64,000 nt of DNA from Oligoflexia bacterium (GTDB lineage: Bacteria > Bdellovibrionota_G > JANQFH01), in the NCBI GenBank assembly GCA_028277945.1, contig JANQFH010000056.1:281093-345092 (forward strand), written 5' to 3'. The notes under the pieces are model-generated. The model made no database searches, was not told where the DNA came from, and worked only from the letters and a program-made list of their open reading frames with translations. Both the position numbers and the translations under genes were made by a program. This document shows, piece after piece, positions 25,630 to 35,309 of this stretch; within the stretch, counting starts at the first letter, position 1, and each line of letters begins with the position of its first letter.

Positions 25630-28092
25630 CTATAGCTCTTGCTGCACGTGATCGACGACATACGCCTCGATCACGTCGTCTACTTTAATATCGTTATAAT
25701 TTTCAATGCTCAAGCCACACTCAAGGCCACTTTTGACCTCTTTGGCATCGTCCTTAAACCGTTTTAGACTGGCAAGCTGGCCTTCGTAAATGACGACGTT
25801 ATCACGTAGCAACCGCACCTTACTATCACGTGTGATCTTGCCGTCCGTCACCTCGCCACCGCCTATAGTGCCCACCTTACTAATGTTAAACACCTGTTTG
25901 ATAGCCACATGGCCGGTCACGGTCTCTACCGCCTTGGTACCAAGCAAGCCAACGAGTGCCTTTTTGACATCCTCAACAACATCGTAGATCACCGAATAGA
26001 AACGGATCTCGACGTTTTCCTTCTCTGCAAGCTGCTGCACTGTTGCGTCTGGACGAATGTTAAAACCGATGACCAAGGCCTGCGACGCTGTGGCAAGCAT
26101 GATATCGCCCTCTGAAATACCGCCAACGCCACTGTGAACAATGCTAATGTTAACCCGCTCATCACGAATCTTGTTGAGCGCTTCGGCAATGGCCTCGACC
26201 GAACCCATGACATCTCCTTTGATAATCACGTTCAGGCCTTTTACTTCGCCCTTTTCAATCTGGCCGTAGAGATCATCCAGACTTACCTTGCCACTGCCCT
26301 CCGTGGCTACCTGACGCTGCCGCTGCTGTCTGGCCTCGACAATCTGCTTTGCCTTCTTCTCATCGGTCAGTACGTGCAGTATGTCACCTACATCGACAAC
26401 ACCGGAAAGCCCTACGACCTCCACAGGTGTTGATGGCGTAGCTTCTCGTATTCTCTCACCACGATCGTTGATAAGCGAACGGATCTTACCGCTCTGGGAA
26501 CCACAGACAACAACATCGCCGACCCGTAGGGTCCCCTCTTGTACCAACACCGTTGCTACGGCACCACGACCGCGATCGAGTTTAGACTCTATGATAGCTC
26601 CTTTGGCGGCACACTTGCGATTGGCGCGCAACTCCATGACTTCGCTCTGCAGAATAAGCATATCAAGCAACTCATCAATACCCTGTCCAGTTTTCGCTGA
26701 TACTTCGACATAAATGGTATCGCCACCCCACGCCTCAGAAACCAACTCAAATTCCGTTAATTCTTGCTTGATACGCTCGGAATTCGCTTCTGGTTTATCG
26801 ATTTTATTGATTGCGACAATAATCGGCACTTTTGCCGCCCGACTGTGATTGATCGACTCTTTGGTCTGTGGCATGACCCCATCATCTGCAGCCACCACCA
26901 AAACTACGATATCCGTGACGCTTGTGCCTCGGGCACGCATCGCCGTGAAGGCTTCATGACCCGGCGTATCGAGAAAAACAATATGGCCTTTTTTGTGGCG
27001 TACATCGTAAGCACCAATGTGTTGGGTAATACCACCGGATTCGGCATCACTGACGTTGGTCTTACGAATGCTGTCGAGTAGCGAGGTCTTACCATGATCA
27101 ACATGCCCCATAACCGTCACTACCGGTGGCCTGGCTTCGAGTTCACCAGCCTCTTGCGAGCGTTCCTCAACCAACATCTCTTCGGCATCAACAGCAACGT
27201 TGTCTATCTCATAGTTGAAGTCGCTAGCGAGAATGGCTGCGGTATCAGCATCGATACTCTGATTAATCGTAACCATCAGCCCCATACCCATTGCCTTGCT
27301 GATGATTTCATTGACTTTGACTCCCATGCGCTTGGCAAGATCGCCGATGGAAATGGAATCGCTAATCTTGATAACCCGCTTGCTCGCTTTGGGGGTGGTG
27401 ATTTCGGTTTTCTTACCCTTCTTGGTGGCAACCTTTTTTCTGCCAAACTGCTTTGGTCGGCCTGTCTGACGAATTTCAATGACTTCTCGACGACCAACAG
27501 GCTTGGCCGCCGTGCCTGTCTCTTGTACGGGCCCCTGTACCTTTTCCTGCTCTAATGCCGCCTTAGCAATTTCCTCTGGAGAACGCAGCTCCCGTTGTTC
27601 TCGTGGAGTTTCAAAAACAGGTGCTTCGCGCACCTCGGGAGCAGCCACGGGATCCTGCTCCACCACGGTCAACGCCTGAAAAGCCTTTTTACGTTTCTTG
27701 TCATCCGTTGTCGCCTGTTTGGCAGCCGCCTCCATCTCCGCAGCCGTTACCTTCGCTGGCTCTGGCTGCTTCACTTCAGACAAACTGGCTGCTGCAGCCG
27801 CCTCGGCTGGACTGTCTCCACTTGCCTGCGTGGTCGTTGGCTCAACGGTTGTTTCTTGAGGTACATGGATACGCCGCCGGCGAATGACTTTGGAGGCGAC
27901 ACGGCTCTCCTCAATCTTGAACTGAGTTCCTTTGGCATACATCCAGTCACGGATACGACTAGCCTGCTCCTCATCAATGAGACTCATAGGTCCTTTGATG
28001 TCAAAATCGAACTCTTCTTTGGCCTGAGATACTAGGTCGGCGTAGATCACACCAAGCTCTGTAGCCAAATCTTTTATGCGAACCTTCGTCAT
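25630..28092 (-). CDS. infB: translation initiation factor IF-2
   Basis: 820 residues. Two IF2 N-terminal modules are present: [12 protein letters not shown] at the start and [23 protein letters not shown] near residue 260, joined by a long Ala/Glu/Pro- and Lys-rich linker. The GTPase domain has GHVDHGKTS near residue 330, DTPGHEAF, and [10 protein letters not shown]-terminal beta-barrel domains follow, including [18 protein letters not shown]. It positions initiator tRNA on the 30S subunit. It follows nusA by 18 bases. Confidence 0.98.
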   Translation of the reverse strand: MTKVRIKDLATELGVIYADLVSQAKEEFDFDIKGPMSLIDEEQASRIRDWMYAKGTQFKIEESRVASKVIRRRRIHVPQETTVEPTTTQASGDSPAEAAAAASLSEVKQPEPAKVTAAEMEAAAKQATTDDKKRKKAFQALTVVEQDPVAAPEVREAPVFETPREQRELRSPEEIAKAALEQEKVQGPVQETGTAAKPVGRREVIEIRQTGRPKQFGRKKVATKKGKKTEITTPKASKRVIKISDSISIGDLAKRMGVKVNEIISKAMGMGLMVTINQSIDADTAAILASDFNYEIDNVAVDAEEMLVEERSQEAGELEARPPVVTVMGHVDHGKTSLLDSIRKTNVSDAESGGITQHIGAYDVRHKKGHIVFLDTPGHEAFTAMRARGTSVTDIVVLVVAADDGVMPQTKESINHSRAAKVPIIVAINKIDKPEANSERIKQELTEFELVSEAWGGDTIYVEVSAKTGQGIDELLDMLILQSEVMELRANRKCAAKGAIIESKLDRGRGAVATVLVQEGTLRVGDVVVCGSQSGKIRSLINDRGERIREATPSTPVEVVGLSGVVDVGDILHVLTDEKKAKQIVEARQQRQRQVATEGSGKVSLDDLYGQIEKGEVKGLNVIIKGDVMGSVEAIAEALNKIRDERVNISIVHSGVGGISEGDIMLATASQALVIGFNIRPDATVQQLAEKENVEIRFYSVIYDVVEDVKKALVGLLGTKAVETVTGHVAIKQVFNISKVGTIGGGEVTDGKITRDSKVRLLRDNVVIYEGQLASLKRFKDDAKEVKSGLECGLSIENYNDIKVDDVIEAYVVDHVQQEL

Positions 28093-28110
28093 CTGTTTTA
28101 ATACTCTTGT

Positions 28111-29610
28111 TTATTTTTCAGAGGCTTCCTCGGTTTGTGGTTGCACCTCAGCTGCACTCTCCACCTTTGCTGTGGGTGTTGCTGTGTCGTCGGCCTGAGC
28201 TACAACATCGTCACCCGCGTTAGCGGCAACGGATACCTCTTCTTGTGGACTGTCTGCTTGTGGAGTAGCCTCTTGTAGAGCGGCCTCCTCCGCTTGTGCC
28301 GCAGCCTCGGCTTCAGCCGCTGCAGCGGCCGCCGCTGCCTCTTGCGCATCCTGTTCCAGATCCTCAGCTTCCTTACCGCTATCGACATACTCCTTTGCCG
28401 CAGCAACAAGCTCTGTCACCCTTGCCAGATCCAGGCCGGCAACCATCGCCAAATTCTCCGGCTCTGCCGCCACCAGATCGGAAGCTGTAGCGATGTTCTG
28501 GCGGTAGAGGAGATCGGAGTAGTGATCGCTCATGCCCGGAATACGCATGAGTCGCTTCTTCGCCAGCTGTGCCGCCTCTTTCATCTTGGTTTCGCTGATG
28601 ATGTCGATTTTCCAACCGGTCAATTTAGCCGCAAGACGAACATTCTGCCCTTTCTTACCGATGGCTAATGAGAGTTGATCGTCCGCAACAATGAGTTCCA
28701 TCGAACGGTTGGCCTCATCCAAAATGACTCGAGACACTTCGGCTGGGGAGATCGCCGCACAGATAAACTTGGCCGGGTCGGAGTAGTAAGGCACGATGTC
28801 AATCTTTTCACCGCGCAGCTCTTGCACAACGGCCTGCACTCTCGCTCCCTTCATACCCACACAAGCCCCCACGGGATCGACGTCCATGTCTTTTGAGCTT
28901 ACGGCAATCTTTGAGCGTCCGCCCGGTTCTCTAGCAGCACTCTGAATCGAGACGATACCCTCGTAGATCTCTGGGACCTCCATCTGAAAGAGCTTGATCA
29001 ACAGCCCGGTATCTGTTCGTGACAGGACAATCTGCGGCCTGCGAGAGGTCCGCTGGACATCGATAACGTAAGCCTGAATGCGGTCACCGGGACGGAAGTG
29101 CTCTTTAGCAACCTGTTCGGAGACAGGCAGAATGGCGTCGGTCTTACCTAAGTCAACAATAATGTCTTTGCGTTCAAAGCGACGAACCAGGCCTGCGACC
29201 AACTCTCCCTTACGGTTTATATACTCGTTGTATACAATGTCCTTCTCGGCATCACGCACCTTCTGAATAATCACCTGCTTGGCCGCTTGCGCAGCAATCC
29301 TGCCCAGTTCGGTGGCGTCAAGTTTCAGACCAATGCTATCGCCGATCTCTACCTCCGGATCGTTTTTACGCGCTTCCTTGAGTAGGACCTCAAGAATTGG
29401 GTCTTTTACCGCGTCAACAACTGTCTTGAACTCAAAGAGCTCAATTTCGCCGTTGTCGACATTAAAGTGTGCTTCAATATCGCGATCGCTGCCGTAAATT
29501 CTCCTTGCTGCCGTAAGCAGAGCAGACTCAAGAGCCTCAACAAGGATTTCCTTCTTGATACCCTTGTCACGACCAACGAGTTCGATCTCCCGTGCTAAGT
29601 TCTTGAACAT
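28111..29610 (-). CDS. nusA: transcription termination/antitermination protein NusA
   Basis: About 499 residues from ATG 29610; in-frame GTGs at 29616 and 29622 are closer to the AGGAG and may be the real start. The N-terminal RNAP-binding domain (MFKNLAREIELVG…), an S1 domain (GELVAGLVRRFERKDIIVDLGKTDAILPVSEQ region), two KH domains (VGACVGMKGARVQAVVQEL and AIGKKGQNVRLAAKLTG) and one helical acidic repeat (GMSDHYSDLLYRQNI) are visible. The C-terminus is a low-complexity Ala/Glu tail of about 70 residues. rimP, which usually precedes nusA, is missing here; upstream is the divergent miaB. Confidence 0.95.
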   Translation of the reverse strand: MFKNLAREIELVGRDKGIKKEILVEALESALLTAARRIYGSDRDIEAHFNVDNGEIELFEFKTVVDAVKDPILEVLLKEARKNDPEVEIGDSIGLKLDATELGRIAAQAAKQVIIQKVRDAEKDIVYNEYINRKGELVAGLVRRFERKDIIVDLGKTDAILPVSEQVAKEHFRPGDRIQAYVIDVQRTSRRPQIVLSRTDTGLLIKLFQMEVPEIYEGIVSIQSAAREPGGRSKIAVSSKDMDVDPVGACVGMKGARVQAVVQELRGEKIDIVPYYSDPAKFICAAISPAEVSRVILDEANRSMELIVADDQLSLAIGKKGQNVRLAAKLTGWKIDIISETKMKEAAQLAKKRLMRIPGMSDHYSDLLYRQNIATASDLVAAEPENLAMVAGLDLARVTELVAAAKEYVDSGKEAEDLEQDAQEAAAAAAAAEAEAAAQAEEAALQEATPQADSPQEEVSVAANAGDDVVAQADDTATPTAKVESAAEVQPQTEEASEK

Positions 29611-29768
29611 GGCCACGGTCACTCTCCTCTTTGACGCTCAGCGCTAGCCAACAAAAAAGCGGGCAAGAGCCCACTTCGGAGCGTACCCTAGCATAAACCG
29701 CGCTTCTAAGACAACCCCCTTGCCAGCCGCTTGACGATCCCCATACGAATGCATAGGTTCAAAGGAGC

Positions 29769-31190
29769 ATGGATGCCCTAACCACGAGAAAAAAGGTTTG
29801 GATTCAAACCTTTGGCTGCCAACTCAACGAAAACGACAGCGACAAGATCTACCGTGTACTTGGTAGGTTGGACTATAGCGCAACTCGAGATCCTGCTGAG
29901 GCAGACCTCATTGTCCTCAACACCTGTTCGATTCGAGAAAAGGCGGAGCAAAAGGTTTTCAGTCTTCTCGGTCGGTTGAAAGTTCACAAGCAGCAACGAC
30001 CTCAGACGTTGATCGCTGTAGCAGGCTGTATGGCGCAGTTGCTGGGGGAGTCAATCCGCAGACGCGCCCCTTATGTGGATCTGGTCTTTGGCACCTACAC
30101 CATCCACAAACTCCCGGAGATGCTGCGTGAGATAGAGAACAGTCGAGACTCTGCAGGGTCCGGTGTGGTTGCCGCTGCAGAGCTTAACCAAGCAGACTTT
30201 GACTTTTTACCGCTGCAACCCGAAGATCTACTCCATCCAGGACGGTCGCGGAACCTGGTAGTAGAGAATGTCACCGTACAAAACGGCTGCAACAAAAACT
30301 GTTCCTACTGTATTGTGCCGAAAGTACGCGGACGGGAAATAAGTCGCGATCGCCAGGAGATTCTTGCAGAGATCCGCCTTCTAGTGAGCCGTGGCGTCAG
30401 GGAGGTAACACTGCTAGGACAGACGGTTAACTCCTACGGACGAAAAACTGAATACGATTTTGCCGACCTACTAGAGGATGTAAATGCAATCAAAGGATTG
30501 CAGAGAATTCGTTTTACAACTTCGCATCCCAGAGACCTCAACGAAAAACTGATGCTGGCAATGGCCAACTGTGATAAAGTCTGTGAGCACCTTCATTTAC
30601 CATTACAATCTGGTTCTGATACAGTCCTTAAGAAGATGTACCGCGGTCATACTTTTAACGACTACTTGCAAAAAATCCGCCGCCTGCGCGAGCTCGTACC
30701 GGGAATCAGCGTTTCAACTGATATTATTGTTGCTTTTCCCAATGAGAGCGATCAAGACTTCGCGGAAACGCTCGAAGCATTGCGCAGAGTGCGCTTTGAC
30801 AGTATCTTCTCTTTTATCTACTCACCAAGACCGTACACTCGCGCTGCTACCTGGAGTGGACAGATCGCCAACACCGTTGCCAAACAGCGCCTGTATCAGC
30901 TACAGGAGCTGCAGGCAGCTATAACACGCGACTACCTGCACAAGGACTTAAATAAAATCGTTGAAGTGCTGGTAGAAACCAGCAACAAGAGCCCTGCGGG
31001 TCTTCCGACAATCAAGCACGGCCGCTGTTTAACCGGTCGCACCAGAAACAACCGCATTGTCCATTTTGATGGCTGCGAGTCGCTGATCGGTTCCCTGGTG
31101 AACCTGCGCATTGACCGTGTGCTTGCACACTCCATGCAAGGACAACCCGTTAATCAGGAAGGTCATAAAAGGAGACAGTATGTTCATTGA
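29769..31190 (+). CDS. miaB: tRNA-2-methylthio-N6-dimethylallyladenosine synthase
   Basis: 473 residues. The N-terminal methylthiotransferase domain binds one cluster through C17 (TFGCQLNENDS), C53 (LNTCSIREKAE) and C87 (AGCMAQ). The radical SAM cluster is bound by C174, C178 and C181 (CNKNCSYC), followed by VPKVRGRE. A TRAM domain forms the C-terminus (KIVEVLVETSNKSPAGLPTIKHGR). It adds the methylthio group to i6A37 of tRNAs. AGGAG lies directly before the ATG with unusually tight spacing. It starts a four-gene run with overlapping ends. Confidence 0.97.
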   Translation: MDALTTRKKVWIQTFGCQLNENDSDKIYRVLGRLDYSATRDPAEADLIVLNTCSIREKAEQKVFSLLGRLKVHKQQRPQTLIAVAGCMAQLLGESIRRRAPYVDLVFGTYTIHKLPEMLREIENSRDSAGSGVVAAAELNQADFDFLPLQPEDLLHPGRSRNLVVENVTVQNGCNKNCSYCIVPKVRGREISRDRQEILAEIRLLVSRGVREVTLLGQTVNSYGRKTEYDFADLLEDVNAIKGLQRIRFTTSHPRDLNEKLMLAMANCDKVCEHLHLPLQSGSDTVLKKMYRGHTFNDYLQKIRRLRELVPGISVSTDIIVAFPNESDQDFAETLEALRRVRFDSIFSFIYSPRPYTRAATWSGQIANTVAKQRLYQLQELQAAITRDYLHKDLNKIVEVLVETSNKSPAGLPTIKHGRCLTGRTRNNRIVHFDGCESLIGSLVNLRIDRVLAHSMQGQPVNQEGHKRRQYVH

Positions 31191-31683
31191 AATGACCATT
31201 GGCGGTCTAACCATTGATCCAGTAACCAACATGCCGTTTCTGCTTCTTAAAGATAAAACCGAGCAAAGGCAACTCCCTATCTGGATTGGGTTGTTTGAGG
31301 CAAGCGCCATTGCTACAGAGCTGGAGAACATCAAACTCGCTCGCCCCATGACTCATGATCTCATCTGTCTCATCGTAGACGGACTCAAAGCCAAACTACA
31401 GCGCGTTGAAATTCACGATCTGCGTGACAATACCTTCTATGCCAGGCTTATTCTCGAAAAGGGGAGTTCGCAGATCAAAGTGGATGCACGACCAAGCGAT
31501 GCCATTGCAGTGGCCATACGTCTTAAGGTGCCCATTCTTGTGGCCGAGGCTGTTCTCAAGCAGTCTAAAGATGTAGACCTAGCCAGCAAGAAATTCGCAG
31601 ACAAAGATAAAGTCAGCAAAGAAAAGTGGAAAGAAATTCTTGAGAACCTCTCACCAGAGGACTTTGGCAAGTATAAAATGTAA
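31180..31683 (+). CDS. bifunctional nuclease family protein (DUF151)
   Basis: 167 residues from ATG 31180, preceded by GGAG and overlapping the miaB end by 11 bases. The DUF151 signature is clear: EMTIGGLTIDPVTNMPFLLLKD, LPIWIGLFEASAIA, RPMTHDLICLIVDGL and VDARPSDAIAVAIRLKVPILV. A C-terminal helical segment rich in Lys and Asp (UVR-like position) follows. Members are reported to have DNase/RNase activity in plants and to act in stress responses in bacteria. The miaB–DUF151 order is common in deltaproteobacteria. Confidence 0.92.
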   Translation: MFIEMTIGGLTIDPVTNMPFLLLKDKTEQRQLPIWIGLFEASAIATELENIKLARPMTHDLICLIVDGLKAKLQRVEIHDLRDNTFYARLILEKGSSQIKVDARPSDAIAVAIRLKVPILVAEAVLKQSKDVDLASKKFADKDKVSKEKWKEILENLSPEDFGKYKM

Positions 31684-32114
31684 TGGGCAAGATAAAGGTT
31701 CTGCAAAATTGCCGACCGTTTCAACAGCTCTCTCCAACTGAACTGGCCGTGTTATCCACAGTTATTGATTTTGTTCGTCTGGAAAAGGGCGCGACTCTGT
31801 TCGATGAAGGCCATGCGGGTGACTCTATGTACATTGTCACTTCAGGCGAAATTGGTATCTCTAGTGAAAACTTGCAGCTTGACGACGCATCTCTAAAGTT
31901 AGTCAAGGGAGAGACCTTAGGCGAGGTCGGGCTCTTAGGTGAAAACCCCCACTTTACTTCAGCAACGGTACTCTCTGCTACTGCGGAGCTTGTCTGTCTC
32001 AAACGGGAGTCTATGCAACTCCTACTTGAAACACGGCCGCAGATCGGCTTCAAAGTGCTCTCTGCAATCAGCAGTAGTCTGGCAGAGAAAGTGCGCCGTG
32101 CCCTACCGGCATGA
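31683..32114 (+). CDS. cyclic nucleotide-binding domain protein
   Basis: 143 residues forming essentially one cNMP-binding beta-roll. FRQL-type start (FQQLSPTELAVLSTVIDF), MYIVTSGEIGIS, and the phosphate-binding cassette region GETLGEVGLLGENPHFTSATVLSATAE. The cassette lacks the classical Arg-Thr/Ser pair (AT at that place), so ligand binding is uncertain. There is no HTH, so it is not a CRP-type regulator. It overlaps the DUF151 stop by one base (TAATG) and the rhomboid gene by four bases. Confidence 0.88.
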   Translation: MGKIKVLQNCRPFQQLSPTELAVLSTVIDFVRLEKGATLFDEGHAGDSMYIVTSGEIGISSENLQLDDASLKLVKGETLGEVGLLGENPHFTSATVLSATAELVCLKRESMQLLLETRPQIGFKVLSAISSSLAEKVRRALPA

Positions 32115-32806
32115 TCCCACTGCGCGACAACATCCCTACACGTCGGTTCCCGATAGTCACACTGTGTATTATGGCCATCACAACCCTAGTCTTTTTTTAC
32201 GAACTCAGCCTCGGCAGCTCAGTACGGCAACTCTTCTTCAACGCTGGCATCGTGCCAAAAAATTTCACCTTATTGGCGAGCCACCCACAGCTATCCCTGT
32301 CTATTTTACCAACGCTGTTCACTTACATGTTCCTACATGGAGGTTGGTGGCACATCATCTCCAATATGTGGATTCTCTGGATTTTTGGTGACAACATTGA
32401 AGATCGCCTTGGGCGCATCCGTTTTCTTGTCTTTTATGTGGCCATGGGTGTTATTGCCGGTCTTGCCCATCTCCTCACCAATCCTCAGTCAACCGTACCC
32501 ACGGTGGGCGCAAGTGGTGCCATAGCCGGAGTGATGGGCGCCTATTTTATCCTCTACCCCGGAGCGCGGGTATTAACCTTGGTGCCGATTTTCATTTTTA
32601 TTCAATTGATCGAACTGCCGGCCTTTATCTTTTTAGGGCTCTGGTTTTTAGGGCAGTTTTTTATGGGCGCGCTTGGCTTGGTGGGCGGTTCCCAGGCAGC
32701 CAGTGGTATTGCCTGGTGGGCACACATCGGTGGTTTTGTTGCTGGCTTCTTCCTCATTGGCCGCTTCATCAAGAACGGTCCCCGACCAAGATATCGGCGT
32801 AACTAG
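32111..32806 (+). CDS. rhomboid-family intramembrane serine protease
   Basis: 231 residues, about seven membrane segments. The catalytic dyad is S135 in GASGAIAGVMGAY and H205 in WWAHIGGFVAGF. The L1 loop region contains FLHGGWWHIISNMWILWIFG, the family's HxxxN segment. It cleaves membrane proteins within the bilayer; substrates are unknown. A short basic tail (RPRYRRN) is cytoplasmic. It ends the miaB operon. Confidence 0.95.
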   Translation: MIPLRDNIPTRRFPIVTLCIMAITTLVFFYELSLGSSVRQLFFNAGIVPKNFTLLASHPQLSLSILPTLFTYMFLHGGWWHIISNMWILWIFGDNIEDRLGRIRFLVFYVAMGVIAGLAHLLTNPQSTVPTVGASGAIAGVMGAYFILYPGARVLTLVPIFIFIQLIELPAFIFLGLWFLGQFFMGALGLVGGSQAASGIAWWAHIGGFVAGFFLIGRFIKNGPRPRYRRN

Positions 32807-32848
32807 TGTCGCGTTCCACCACCCCGGCAGGCGTGAGGCGGAGTCAAG

Positions 32849-34300
32849 CTAAAGAACCCTAACTGGATTGAGACAGAGGCAGGAGTCTTGGAATTCTCCC
32901 AAAGTTTGTATTTTGTTTGGGTTTATCCAGTAACCTACGGGTTGCTCGACTAATGGCACGGCATAGACCTGCGCAGTAAACTGTTCATGGAGCTGACGGG
33001 TAAGCTCACGGATTCTCTCCTTGTCGGCGCCAACGATGTCAGCCAATAACTGATTGTACAGAGTATCTGGCTGTTGAAGTTTGCTTACCCAGCCAGTACC
33101 CTCCTTAAAGAGTGAAAACAGCCTCGACGCCGATGCCACACTAGGGCCAAATCCCGCAAAGAAGAGCTCTCCGGTCGCTGCAGGAGGTTTTTTTAAGGGC
33201 AACCCAATCTCTCTTAACCTCTCAATAACCTGCTTAACCCACGCTGATTCTTCGCCGTTTTTTGGACGTCCTAAAGAAGACAATCTTACATCATCTAAAT
33301 CATATGTATTTCCCACTGCCTGCAAAAGCCTTTTAGCTGCTGACAAATCAGATTGGATCGTCGCAGTTGGCCATGTGTCCCAATTAGAGGGGATGATCGT
33401 GGAAGTTGGTTTCGAGCTTTCAAAAAATTTCGTGAACTCTTGTGGGTTCAGCGCCAACTGAATGGCTTTGCGGAAGCGCTGATCTCTAACAATTGCCCGG
33501 CTAAAGTCAAAATAGACACCAATGATACCCCTTGCCGCTGGAAAAAATACCTTCCTGAGCTGCTGCAGATAGGGATTAGCTGGTTCGCCATCCAAGATAT
33601 CTGTATCTTTGGGCGCATCTGGGCCTGTGGTCAAACGCACGGAAGCAACGCTATGCTCTACTCCTAAGCCAACCCTCTGCAACCAGATGCAAGCACCGTT
33701 GTTCTCCACCCTAGCAATTCTGAACACGCCGGCACCAATGGGATGTGTCTTCCAAGAGAGATGCGAGCCTGAGGACTTTGATTCGGCCTGAAGGTCAACG
33801 CCAGGTCGCTTCAACGCCTCGATTGGAAAGATAGAGGAAGAAGGATCTAGAGAGAGATCGGCAAGAAAGTCGTCTCCTGCTTCGACAAGTTGTATATCTA
33901 CTTCTCTATCATTTAGAACACAGATTCCCTCTAGCATTCCGTTTCTATAAACATCGTCCGGTTTAACAGCTTTAGCTCCCTGGATTATGCTCACACCAGA
34001 CCGTTCTGGGGTTGTGAATTTTGAAATAAGGGGAGCTATTAGACTGAACTCAATGTCTTTGGCTGTTACTCTACGACCGTTGTGAAAGCTTAACTCTTGC
34101 CTCAGTTGAAAACGCCAACGACACTTTTGAGCATCATAGTCCCATGCTGCCAGCAGTTCTGGAATCAATGTCCCGTCCGTAGCAGTCCGCGTCAGTCGCC
34201 CTTGCGTGGCGTCTAGCAGTAGATCCCGCTGAAACCCACTGGCTTTGGCTCCAAATAGGGAGACTGCCGCCCCCTGAAAGTGCACGTTGATGTGATGCAT
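32849..34300 (-). CDS. family 5 (oligopeptide/nickel type) solute-binding protein without signal peptide
   Basis: 483 residues. Family 5 features: DGTLIPELLAAWDYD, WRFQLRQELSFHNGRRVTAKDIEFSL near residue 60-90, GAGVFRIARVENN, and VYFDFSRAIVRDQRFRKAIQLALN. Members deliver peptides or metals to ABC transporters. Unusually, the protein begins almost at the first domain strand (MHHINVHFQGAAVSLF) with no signal peptide or lipobox, and an in-frame stop lies just upstream. No permease or ATPase gene is nearby. It could be a 5'-truncated gene, a cytoplasmic derivative, or a functional protein exported by another route. Base composition is more AT-rich than its neighbours. Confidence 0.75.
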   Translation of the reverse strand: MHHINVHFQGAAVSLFGAKASGFQRDLLLDATQGRLTRTATDGTLIPELLAAWDYDAQKCRWRFQLRQELSFHNGRRVTAKDIEFSLIAPLISKFTTPERSGVSIIQGAKAVKPDDVYRNGMLEGICVLNDREVDIQLVEAGDDFLADLSLDPSSSIFPIEALKRPGVDLQAESKSSGSHLSWKTHPIGAGVFRIARVENNGACIWLQRVGLGVEHSVASVRLTTGPDAPKDTDILDGEPANPYLQQLRKVFFPAARGIIGVYFDFSRAIVRDQRFRKAIQLALNPQEFTKFFESSKPTSTIIPSNWDTWPTATIQSDLSAAKRLLQAVGNTYDLDDVRLSSLGRPKNGEESAWVKQVIERLREIGLPLKKPPAATGELFFAGFGPSVASASRLFSLFKEGTGWVSKLQQPDTLYNQLLADIVGADKERIRELTRQLHEQFTAQVYAVPLVEQPVGYWINPNKIQTLGEFQDSCLCLNPVRVL

Positions 34301-34323
34301 ATCAATGGCTATCTACTTGTGGG

Positions 34324-34668
34324 TCAAACGGCCTTTTTCAATCTCGATTCGATGTACTTATTGAGACTCATTCCTGAGATCTGTGCTTTGGTCGAAAGAT
34401 CTCGGTGTAATGCAGAATCAATTCGCAATGGAACCTTACCAGAGAACTCCCGCTCAGCAAGAGGTGTTGGAATGGGCAGTTTCCGTGCTTTTAAGCTCTC
34501 AAGGTACCCTGCAATAGCCTCGTAAGCCATTTGAATAGCTTCCTCGATGGACTCTCCGTGGGTCATACAGCCTGGAAGTTCAGGTACTGCAACAACATAA
34601 CAGTTATCTCCTGCACTCCATGTGATTTCCAGTCTATATTTTGGCGCTGTCTTTTTTCCGCGGCCCAT
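34324..34668 (-). CDS. hicB: HicB-family antitoxin
   Basis: 114 residues. The N-terminal partial RNase H-like fold is typical: YVVAVPELPGCMTHGESIEEAIQMAYEAIAGYLESL. A C-terminal ribbon-helix-helix follows (KVPLRIDSALHRDLSTKAQISGMSLNKYIESRL), which would bind the operator at 34916-34937. It lies one base after hicA on the same strand, the normal hicAB order. Confidence 0.93.
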   Translation of the reverse strand: MGRGKKTAPKYRLEITWSAGDNCYVVAVPELPGCMTHGESIEEAIQMAYEAIAGYLESLKARKLPIPTPLAEREFSGKVPLRIDSALHRDLSTKAQISGMSLNKYIESRLKKAV

Positions 34669-34669
34669 A

Positions 34670-34912
34670 TCACTTATCCCCTTTAAGCAGTAGCTGCTGC
34701 GCCTGTTTTTTCTGATAGAGTTTTAGTTCCTTTGAATGCACAGCCAGCACAAAAGTCTTTTCACCTTTAATCCAAATCTGATGACTTCCCTTCGTACGGT
34801 TTAGAGACCAACCCTCTTGTCTGAACAAGGTTCTTAGCTCAATGGCAGTGATGCTGCCATTCTTCAGCTTGTCTCTAAGCCTCTTTCTGGCAGCCACCTT
34901 ACCAGCCTTCAA
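34670..34912 (-). CDS. hicA: HicA-family mRNA interferase toxin
   Basis: 80 residues. The double-stranded RNA-binding-like fold with the catalytic histidine is seen in LRTLFRQEGWSLNRTKGSHQIWIKG (H44), followed by VLAVHSKELKLYQKKQAQQLL. It starts at TTG 34912; an in-frame stop lies three codons upstream, so there is no earlier start. The N-terminus is about 15 residues longer than in minimal HicA. The toxin cleaves mRNA until neutralised by HicB. Confidence 0.88.
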   Translation of the reverse strand: MKAGKVAARKRLRDKLKNGSITAIELRTLFRQEGWSLNRTKGSHQIWIKGEKTFVLAVHSKELKLYQKKQAQQLLLKGDK

Positions 34913-34915
34913 TGT

Positions 34916-34937
34916 ATGATATCATAAATGATATCAT
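34916..34937 (-). promoter_or_regulatory. hicAB operator (two palindromes)
   Basis: Two identical 10-base palindromes ATGATATCAT are separated by AA and end three bases before the hicA start codon. Tandem palindromes of this kind are the expected target for the ribbon-helix-helix domain of HicB. Binding here would block both transcription and ribosome access. Confidence 0.8.
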
Positions 34938-34999
34938 TGTCAACTGCAAGTTAGGTTGTCTATGGAATCCCACGAGTTAGAGGGGCGAGCTTGGCAAAC

Positions 35000-35242
35000 C
35001 TACTTTTTGAAGTAGTCGGCGTTGACTTGGATGAAATTTTTCCACTTTTCCGGCACATCCTCTTCCAAAAAGATGGCTTGCACCGGACATTCAGGTTCGC
35101 AGGCTGCGCAGTCGATGCATTCCGCTGGGTCGATATAGAGCATTTCGTCTTCTTCTTTACCGTGAATACAATCAACCGGACAGACGTCTACACAAGACTT
35201 ATCTTTAACACCAATACAGGGTTCGGCAATAACATAGGCCAT
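35000..35242 (-). CDS. fdxA: 7Fe (3Fe-4S/4Fe-4S) ferredoxin
   Basis: 80 residues. The eight cysteines C9, C17, C21, C25, C42, C45, C48 and C52 fall in CIGVKDKSCVDVCPVDC and CIDCAACEPECP, matching the FdxA group where the first site usually carries a 3Fe-4S cluster. Length and acidic C-terminus (EKWKNFIQVNADYF) also match. It transfers electrons in the cytoplasm; the partner is not indicated by neighbours. GGAG-like bases precede the ATG at 35242. Confidence 0.93.
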   Translation of the reverse strand: MAYVIAEPCIGVKDKSCVDVCPVDCIHGKEEDEMLYIDPAECIDCAACEPECPVQAIFLEEDVPEKWKNFIQVNADYFKK

Positions 35243-35309
35243 AAGGGTCTGGCTCCTTTCACGTAATCCAAGCTATAGCACCAAACCTTATTTCGGTAAA
35301 GAGTGAGCC

